Source of the DNA: Posidonia oceanica
Taxonomy: Eukaryota > Streptophyta > Magnoliopsida > Alismatales > Posidoniaceae
Direction: 5' to 3'
Length of the DNA stretch: 64,000 nt
Assembly: GCA_037176725.1 (NCBI GenBank)
Contig: JAZBRS010000020.1
Coordinates: forward strand, 57,998,001 to 58,062,000
This document shows positions 57,357 to 64,000 of this stretch, piece after piece; the first letter of the stretch is position 1; each line of letters opens with the position of its first letter. Under the pieces are notes generated by a model. The model ran no database searches, was not told the origin of the DNA, and saw only the letters and a program-made list of their open reading frames with translations. The translations under genes and the position numbers were made by a program.

Positions 57357-58167
57357 ATGGCTAGGTTTAGTAGAGGTGGTCGACACTCCAGTGGATCTGG
57401 TGGACGTAGTTCATTGGAGGATCGAGAGATTGATCCTAGTACTTTCATGAGTGCTCAGTTGATTGAGTACATGCGCTCACAGGGTATGCCATTACCTGGA
57501 GCAAGGTGGACACCTCCAACCACTTTGGTTTAGGCTCCCACCTCTCCTCCTGTGATTAGACATAGTACTACTCTACAGAGTAGTACTACACATCAGGTCC
57601 AGCATGAGTTCTTTTCTCCCCATCCAGTTGTAGGTAATTATTATATTGAAATTGTAGGTTTTAAATGCAGATATTAAATATACTTAATGACATATGTGTA
57701 ATTTTAATGAAAATTAACAAGAACGACAAGAACAAGTAGGGCATGCTCAAGTTTCTCAGGGACCTAGAATTGTTCTAGAGCTGATGTCAGACAAGTAACT
57801 TATTTTTGTTTTTAATTTGGTGTTAGTCAATATGTTACCTATTTTCTGTACTTAACTTGATTTAAGTGAAGTATCTTCAAGAAGAGTAACAAGATCTCGT
57901 CCGAGATTACAAAAATATTTAGATCTTATGCATCGACCATCGAGTACTAATGGACACATTTGCATTCGGCTGAGAGGAAAAGAATGTTTGATGCACTATT
58001 AGTAATAAGTAATCCTTAGAGTTAGCTTTTGTGTAAACAATTAGTATATTAAATTAACAATCATGTTGGATTTATACAGAGCAAGTTTACTATTTCACCT
58101 AAGTGTACCAAGGAGGATTATCGTGCTCGTTTTACAAAATTAATCAAGAAAAGGATGAACGATATAT
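57357..58167 (+). pseudogene. Second CACTA gene (possible Ptta/En/Spm type), partial
   Basis: ATG 57357 starts a basic Gly/Ser/Arg-rich N-terminus (MARFSRGGRHSSGSGG, then FMSAQLIEYMRSQGMPLPG), stopped by TAG 57531. Coding-like blocks follow at about 57850-57950 and at 58080-58160 (FTISPKCTKEDYR), probably separated by introns. Position and composition fit the second protein of CACTA elements, but no diagnostic domain is complete. Cut off at 58168 by the LTR. Confidence 0.5.
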
Positions 58168-58496
58168 TGTAGCGATCCCATGAGTTTCGCGATCGTCCGT
58201 GGACGTTGCCAGAGCTCGCGTGCACCTATCAGAAATCAGGTTCACTATTAGCAGGTGATATGAGGAGGAAACTCGACTCAAAACACCGAAAACAGAGGCA
58301 AAAAGTCAAAGGGAAAAAGAAAGAAAAAGGAAAAGGGAGTTGCCACCTAGTCTATTATGGGGAAGATGAGGAAAACTAAGGAAAAGCATAGAAAACAAGC
58401 AAATAGATGCAATGCTATGCAAAAATGGATGACTCGTGCCAAAGACGAGGGCAAAATGGTCACTACGGGCTAGAGAAAGGGTAAGGACTCCTGTTA

Positions 58497-58529
58497 CGTG
58501 CGGGGAAGGTGTTAGGCACCCCCGACACG
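58497..58529 (-). other. Conserved LTR stem-loop (58-61 kb LTR)
   Basis: CGTG-CGGGG pairs with CCCCG-A-CACG on the plus strand; the apical GGTG..CACC is kept. Confidence 0.65.
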
Positions 58530-59041
58530 CCCGAGAAGTCGGTCTTTCTAGGCTAACTCGCTCGCATATGCTGGAAAATGCATGCTTTGAATGCCTAAGT
58601 GCCATGAATGCCATGTATGGAAATTAAACATGCTGTCTATGCGCTCAGCAGCACTGCCAGTGTTCCAAACCGGGTGAACCCTGGTTCGTAAGAACTCCAG
58701 GCAGTAAGCATCACTGCCCTAAATGCGAATGCAGGTGATAAAACAAAACGGTGAGGAAAACCATGCAATGCAAGCGACACGCAAGGGATAAAGCAAAAGC
58801 GGGTGTGGAAAACGATGCAAAAGCACGAAGAGTGATACAAGCGAGCGATATGCAAGAGAGAAAGCGAAAGCAGGTCAGAGGTGAAAACCATGGGAAAGCA
58901 TGCAAGGCAAGGCACAAAACCAAAACAGGGTGGTAGGCAGCGTGCACGGGTGTCATAGCATACATAAGAAGCAATAAAATGTGGAAAACGGCGAGCAAAG
59001 CAAAATTGGCATTTCAAAATCAAGTTTAGCCAACTTCAAAC

Positions 59042-59098
59042 ATTGGACATAGCAATAATTGCGTCCAATGTTGGACGCTGGAATTGCTGGCGTCCAAC
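59042..59098. repeat. 29-bp hairpin units, pair
   Basis: 59042-59069 (ATTGGAC..GTCCAAT) and 59070-59098 (GTTGGACGC..GCGTCCAAC). Confidence 0.88.
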
Positions 59099-59278
59099 AC
59101 CTGTTGAAGGCAAACAGCATGCAATTTTTAAAAAAGATGCATTCTAGCTATATGAATGTGTTGCAGATGTAGAGATGCAGTAGAATGGGTGGATGACATG
59201 CAGAGCAATTAGGACAGCAAACCAGAGACAAGCTCAGAACAGGATGCAAGCAAAGATCAGCATTTAAGCAAGCAGGGC

Positions 59279-59336
59279 GTTGGACGCCTGATGGCATGGC
59301 GTCCAACGTTAGACGCTAGAGTGACTAGCGTCCAAC
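59279..59336. repeat. 29-bp hairpin units, pair
   Basis: 59279-59307 has perfect 9-bp arms GTTGGACGC/GCGTCCAAC; 59308-59336 has GTTAGACGC/GCGTCCAAC. Confidence 0.9.
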
Positions 59337-59507
59337 ATAGGCCAAAGGACAGCATAGCAAATCAGCACACAGACGATGAACAAACTATGTAAGCAGGCAT
59401 TCAGGCCACTGTAAGCAGGCATAGGCTAAACATGCAAGCACAGGATATGAAAAATTCGAGAAAAACAACATCTGCAACGCATGCAAGGCATAAAGCCCAA
59501 CCAGAGC

Positions 59508-59565
59508 GTTGGACGTGAGCTACACTTGCATCCAACACTGGACGCGACGAACAGCAGCGTACAAC
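59508..59565. repeat. 29-bp hairpin units, pair
   Basis: 59508-59536 (GTTGGACGT..GCATCCAAC) and 59537-59565 (ACTGGACGC..GCGTACAAC). Arms decayed, unit length exact. Confidence 0.8.
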
Positions 59566-59737
59566 GCACTGGGAGGCACAATCAAACAAAAAACCTGCAT
59601 AAAACTTGGATATAAGCTATAAAAGCTGAGGAGCAGTTGCTACGAAGGCCAAGCAAACATACAAGCATAGAGAACTTGCAAACAAAGGGATCAGAGCATC
59701 ATGCAAGCACCTAAAACAAGAATAACTGAGCAGCGAC

Positions 59738-59795
59738 GTAAGATGCTGGTAGCAGCAGCGTCCAACGTAGGACGTTAAAGCCCCCAGCGTCCAAC
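59738..59795. repeat. 29-bp hairpin units, pair
   Basis: 59738-59766 (GTAAGATGC..GCGTCCAAC) and 59767-59795 (GTAGGACGT..GCGTCCAAC). The first unit's left arm is of the TAAGA type seen in the other LTRs. Confidence 0.85.
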
Positions 59796-60119
59796 ACATG
59801 AAGGATGCAAACCTACCTGCAAAGGGGGAGCTCAGCTCTAAATCCCACTTAAACATGCATGCAAGCTACTGAGGACATGCCAGATCAAGAAAAAACACTT
59901 ATACCAAGCATATAATACATGAGAAGCATGTAAGAAAGAATATGCATAGGAATAAAGGGGTAAAAACCCATGAAAAATAGCATGCAACTTGAGGGGAGAC
60001 TAGCAAGCTTAAGTATGGTTGCCATAGGGGCCAGGCATCACTAAACATGCATGGATCATGTATAAGTCTCAAAAAGAAGCAGGATACAAGTATGGCAGCA
60101 GATGTAAGCTAGCAGATAT

Positions 60120-60177
60120 GTAGGACGCTGGATGAACCAGCGTCCAACGTTGGACGTGACTCACTCCAGCGTCCAAC
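60120..60177. repeat. 29-bp hairpin units, pair
   Basis: 60120-60148 (GTAGGACGC..GCGTCCAAC) and 60149-60177 (GTTGGACGT..GCGTCCAAC). Confidence 0.88.
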
Positions 60178-60367
60178 GCAGGCAGACAGCAGAATGATCT
60201 AAAGCATGCAATATTGATTCAAGATGGGATCAAAACATGAAAGCAGACATGGCACAGCATCTGTAAGCATGTAAGGAAAGCATGCAGAACAAACTCATAA
60301 AAGGCAAGCACAGCAAAGCATGGTAAATTCCAAAGTCGAAGTGAAGGAAGACAAGGCACAGCAGGGT

Positions 60368-60395
60368 GTTGGACGCACCAGGCTGTGCATCCAAC
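60368..60395. repeat. Single 28-bp hairpin unit
   Basis: GTTGGACGC..GCATCCAAC. The only unpaired unit in this LTR. Confidence 0.75.
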
Positions 60396-61264
60396 AAGGC
60401 AAGAATCCTTCCGGCCAAGGACGGTGGCCAAATCGGCCCAAAACTTCAAACAAACTTGCTAGGGAGCAAGTGTGGCCGACGACAAGCATGGTGGTATGGT
60501 TGGTGCCGAAAATAGGTGGGTGGATTGCTCCACCCACCTCCTCCTCCTCGCGGCCAGAAAGCCAAGGCAGGGAGGGGTGTGTGCTGTGCTAAAGGGCGTG
60601 GAAAGCATCTAGGAACATTCCTACACACATGCACGAGCTATGGGGATCGAGAGCCTACCTTGGCGCGGCCTGAAGTGGCTGTTTGCGTTCCTCGTCGGCG
60701 CTACGGAAGGTGGCGGCCGGCGAACTCCGGCGAGCTTGCAGAGTGCGTAGGAGGCACGGGAGAGGGAGCCAGAGGTCTAGGAGTGGAGGTGGGAGATCAC
60801 TCTTTGCTCTGGAGGTGGTGAATTCTCTCTTGGATGGGTGTGGTGTCTTCTGGAAGGGGGAGAAGTTGCTGGTTTTGTTGATGGGTTCATGGGTTCGTGT
60901 GCATGGCAGTGGCTTTGGGCTGGCTTTGGACGGATTTTGTAGGCGATTGCAGGTGTGGTAGGGGCTGCTGTGAGTGGGGAATCCACGAGGGATGTCAAGC
61001 GAAGGCATGGGGCTTGTTAGAAGGTCGAGGAAGTCTTGGTGGTGGCAGGTGGAGGCAGCCAAAGTCAGTGACCGCGGAGAGAGTGGAGGTCACGTTGGGG
61101 CGGAGGAGATGGCTTGGCAGGGCAGTTACTCAGCCTTGGCAGCTAGTGGATGGCTTGGAGTGGCGAGTAATTGGCCGAGGAGACTAGTAGTAAGTGTGTG
61201 CAGGCGGTGGAGTGGACGGGAGGTGAGCCAGAGGTGGCGGAGCAGCTGCTGCACCTCTCGAGTC

Positions 61265-61351
61265 GTTGGACACTAGTGCAGAGCGCGTCTAACACTGGAC
61301 ACTAGTGCAGAGCGTGTCCAACGTTGGACGCTGCCCGTGCCAGCGTCCAAC
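61265..61351. repeat. 29-bp hairpin units, triple
   Basis: 61265-61293, 61294-61322 and 61323-61351. The first two share the loop core ACTAGTGCAGAGCG, so they look like a recent duplication. Confidence 0.88.
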
Positions 61352-61592
61352 ATGCCCAGGAGGCCAAAGGCTGGAATGGGCTTGGTCCTTGGTTTTAAAA
61401 AGTTTTAAAAAGGTGTAAAAGGCTTGGGTGATGGTTTTAGGGTTTAGGTGAGGTTTTAGGGTTGGTTTAGGAATGGGATTTGATTTTAAGGTCAAAATGG
61501 GTTAATTTGAAAAAGGAGAGCCATCCCAGAGTCCAAGCAAGCTTTCCAGAGAGGTCGATCATCTTCTAAGCAGTCAAAATGGGTTGTCAACA

Positions 61593-62248
61593 GATGCCTC
61601 TCCCTAAGCGAGGTTAAGGGGGACCGAGGCTGCTACTTAGAGTAGACATGACATCCCTCTTGATGCCAGTAGAAGCGCGAAATTGCTGTGGGCCTGAGTC
61701 ACTTATTTGGAGGATACACCGAAAATCATGACCCGTTCCCGCAATGTGAATGCAAATGTACATGCGAATGTAGATGCAATGCAAAGTGATGCAATAATGC
61801 TGGTGCTAAAGTAAAAACCTGCACTAGTGTTTGCTGCATTGAACTCCGTGGGGGAGATGAGGGCGATGCATGCTGATATGATATGAGATGCGACCTCGTT
61901 GGGGAAAGCATGTAATGCTTGTGTGTATGATGCTGATATCTATCACGCAATGCTGGTATTGCTATCTAACATGCAATGCTGATGCAATGAATAATGAGTT
62001 GACGAACTCATTGCTGGATAGTTTGGGTTATCGGCCCAAGGAGTTGACAGACTCTTTACTGGATAGTTAGGGCTATCAGTCCAAAGAAAAGGACACCGGA
62101 CAGGGTGACGGGTGTCATCCGAGCAGTTTGGGTTGCCAGCCCAGAGAAGATACCGAGGGCAGCAAAAATAAGATGCCCCTGGTATCAGGGATGATACTAG
62201 GGGATAGCTAAAGTGCCCGTGGCATCGAAAGAAGGGTTGGACAGTTAT
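61593..62248 (-). other. 3' UTR of the minus-strand Tat element
   Basis: Next to the LTR on the minus strand is a GGGAGAGGC polypurine-like tract. Further upstream are modules also found in the giant's 3' UTR: GGCCGATAACCCAAACTATC, ACTGATAGCCCTAACTATC, GGCTGGCAACCC, the CCCCT..AGGGG hairpin (62176-62203) and CTTTCGATGCCAC. Module order differs from the giant. Interrupted at 62249. Confidence 0.75.
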
Positions 62249-64000
62249 TGTAATATCCTGATTTTCCTTAATATAATTGGAGTTAAATATTTTGGAAAAT
62301 CATTCCCTATTGTTGTTGTTGTTGCTGTTGGTTGTGGTGTGTTGGTGTTTGTGTGTCTCTGGTGGTTTTGTTTCTGGCTCCTTGGTGTGTTTGGGGTGGC
62401 CGGGAGAAAGTAAGGGCTTGGTTGAAGGAAGTTAGGGGCTTATTTGAGGTTTGTGGATTGAGAGGGTGGGAAATGCAATTTCCCCATTTTCTCCCCCACA
62501 CGTGCCCTTTCCTTCTCTTCTTTCTTCCCTTCTTTCTTTTCCTCGTTTTTCTTCCCCCCACCACCGACGATTGCTGCTACCCTAGGGGATCGCCGGCTGT
62601 CAGAGGAGGAACGACTGGTGCTGGAGGAGGCATGGAGGCAAGCCAGAGGGTGTAGGGTGGTGCTCGTCGGTCGGTGGAGGCATTGTTCGTCGGTCGACCA
62701 GGTTGGAGGAGAAGACCTCACTAGAGTTGGTGCGTGTCCTCCCTTTCGTTTCTTTTCCTAAATTCATGCCTAAATGCTTTGAATGCATGTGATCTAGTTA
62801 TGCCATGATGGTTGTAGGATTTTATTTGGCTTTAAATGGTTTTTGGATTGAATGTGGAATGGGTTCGTTTTGACCTTTTGAGCTTTGCAATTTAATATCT
62901 TGATGCATGATGCATGGATTGGTTTGATTTTTGTGCCCAAGTGTAGTGCACTCGTGAGGCTTTGATTCTAGTATTTACTCATGATTTATGGATTTTTGTG
63001 GTGGAGTCGGTTGAGGTTTCAAGCTCGGGCGATTTGTTTTGGATTCTGTTTTGGTTTTCTAAAATCGCCCAAATCGGTACGCCCTTTTTGAACGGTATGC
63101 CGATTTCTGTAGAAATCGGTACAACCGGTCAACATCGGTGTCCCATTTTGCCGTTAGTTTTAGACCAGAACCTGATTTCGGTCTACCGAAATCGATCAGT
63201 CCGCCGATTTCTACGCGGATCGGTTCGACCGGTGGTTTTGGCTCCACTGAACCAGGGATTTTCGGTCGACCGGTGGCTTTTTCGGTATGCTGTTTTAGGT
63301 TTGAACCTGGACTCGGTACCTAGAAGGGTTAACCGGTTGATTTGGCTCTTCTGAATCAGGGATTTTTGGTCGACCAGTAGCATTTTCGGTGTACCGTTTT
63401 AGGGGTAAAATGGTTTCTAAAGAAGGAAGATTTGGATTTTCGATGCATTTGGCTTTATTATGATTTGGTATGGTTTTGTGGATTATGAGGAATGATTTTG
63501 AAAAGATTTCCAAATGATTTTGGAAAAGAAATGCATGTTTGTGAAAAGAGTTTGGAAATGGTTTCCGTGGTTTGAAGGACCAATAAACCGAAGCTTCTGA
63601 CTGGTAACTAGGGGTGTTTGAATACACTCTATGGTTCAAGAGTTAGGTAGCCTAGGGTGAGGTTAGCGGTACAGTAGGCCCCATTGAAATAGATGGTCTA
63701 CCCTCTGTGCCAGTGCTGGCTGGGGCTGGGGCTGGGGATGGAGTCCCCAGACACTAGGGCACCAAAGGGGCGCCAGAGTGCGTAACCCCGTGTTGATATG
63801 ATGTTGATCATGGAAATGATCATGATATAAATTGAGGGCTGAGTTCCCGGGGCGGATTGTTCTCCCACATGGGGTAGTCTTCCACGGCATTGCAGCCAAG
63901 AGATGCGTGTGTCATCTGTAACTACTTGTAGCTGGTGTCGTTCACCTGTGGCCAGGGTGTTCGATTAGATTTGGAATCGATGTGTGTGTGAGTGTGGATT
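62249..64000 (+). mobile_element. LTR of another retroelement, left part
   Basis: TGTAATATCCTGATTTTCC starts abruptly inside the 3' UTR of the preceding element; such starts are common in Tekay/Del-type LTRs. The expected duplication is GTTAT (62244-62248), with its partner outside the window. It contains a GC-rich segment near 62560-62740, a palindrome-rich region (63060-63420) and a GGGGCT minisatellite near 63717. No coding region recognised. Confidence 0.5.
63060..63420. repeat. Palindrome-rich repeats with ACCGGT and CCGATTTC cores
   Basis: CCGATTTC-TGTA-GAAATCGG near 63099 and GATTTCGGT-CT-ACCGAAATC near 63174 are near-perfect palindromes. Degenerate copies of a GGGATTTTCGGTCGACCGGT block recur at about 63255 and 63360. 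Confidence 0.75.

Larger units (their letters stand above)
44381..58167 (+). mobile_element. CACTA (En/Spm-type) transposon, right end outside or lost
   Basis: The left terminus reads AACTACTAGAAA, one base from the canonical CACTACTAGAAA. Subterminal GCGAGGAC inverted repeats follow, then (after nested insertions) a TNP2 transposase gene and a partial second gene. The right terminus is not seen: at 58168 a minus-strand LTR element interrupts it. Removing the three nested insertions leaves about 6.8 kb, a normal length for an incomplete CACTA element. Confidence 0.78.
58168..61592 (-). repeat. 3' LTR of a minus-strand Tat-type element, 3.4 kb
   Basis: On the minus strand it starts TGTTGACAACCC at 61592 and ends GATCGCTACA at 58168. 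The flank at 58163 is TATAT; the matching duplication is not visible. Its U5-like end, the stem-loop and the flanking TAGAAAGACCGA block match the giant's LTR, but overall sequence is well diverged. It contains 14 hairpin units in seven places. A GC-rich segment (about 61260-60660 on the minus strand) ends at AAG/GTAGGC (60657), a possible splice donor. ORFs inside are not conserved genes. Confidence 0.85.

Noticed and set aside
60655..61187. Overlapping ORFs of 92-135 codons
   Set aside because: GC-rich LTR segment of the 58-61 kb LTR; no domain, and open on both strands because of composition.

Overview
This 64 kb window looks like repeat-rich intergenic DNA of a large seed-plant genome, probably a dicot, though no species can be assigned from the sequence. 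I see no host gene, tRNA gene or rRNA gene. Almost every base can be placed in nested transposable elements: Ty3/gypsy LTR retrotransposons of the Tat/Ogre type, a LINE, a CACTA DNA transposon, a hAT-like MITE and several solo or truncated LTRs.

Layout. 1-422 and 27251-31265 are the two sides of an older plus-strand Ty3/gypsy element (LTR part with a TATA box, candidate PBS, leader, broken gag). It is split by a giant element at 423-27245 (26.8 kb, perfect 5-bp target duplication ACAGG). The giant has 5.8 kb LTRs, a tRNA-Arg-type primer site, gag, protease, RT, RNase H, a second archaeal-type RNase H and integrase in the Tat order. Its gag-pol is interrupted by six in-frame stops and a frameshift. 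Downstream of pol is an uninterrupted ~400-codon ORF resembling plant-mobile-domain/DUF7745 proteins, then a 3' UTR made of several tandem-repeat families, then the polypurine tract and 3' LTR. 31290-41293 holds minus-strand relatives: a truncated LTR, a decayed gag, and a leader-LTR unit present twice in tandem. The rightmost LTR (39098-41293) abuts a minus-strand L1-type LINE (41294 to about 43960) inside its endonuclease frame.

44381 to at least 58167 is a CACTA (En/Spm-type) transposon with a decayed TNP2 transposase gene (from 51191) and part of a second gene. It has been used repeatedly as a landing site: a 3.8 kb solo LTR (44773-48594), a 0.8 kb hAT-like MITE (48892-49690), a 2.3 kb solo LTR inside the end of the TNP2 coding region (54579-56922, target duplication GTGGC), and a minus-strand Tat-type element (LTR 58168-61592, 3' UTR 61593-62248). 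That last element is itself interrupted at 62249 by another LTR that runs off the window.

The most unusual signal is structural. LTRs and UTRs of several different retroelements here are built from short hairpin modules of 20-29 bp with a constant stem and a variable loop. The clearest are 28-29 bp units (stems GTTGGACGC/GCGTCCAAC or GTAAGACGC/GCGTCTTAC) in runs of one to four, with 30 units in three LTRs, one of which looks unrelated to the other two. A second signal is a conserved LTR stem-loop around GGTGCCTAACACC whose stem shows compensatory changes between families. The giant element is also odd in being recently inserted (about 33 substitutions between its LTRs by eye) yet coding-dead except for its extra ORF, which suggests mobilisation in trans.
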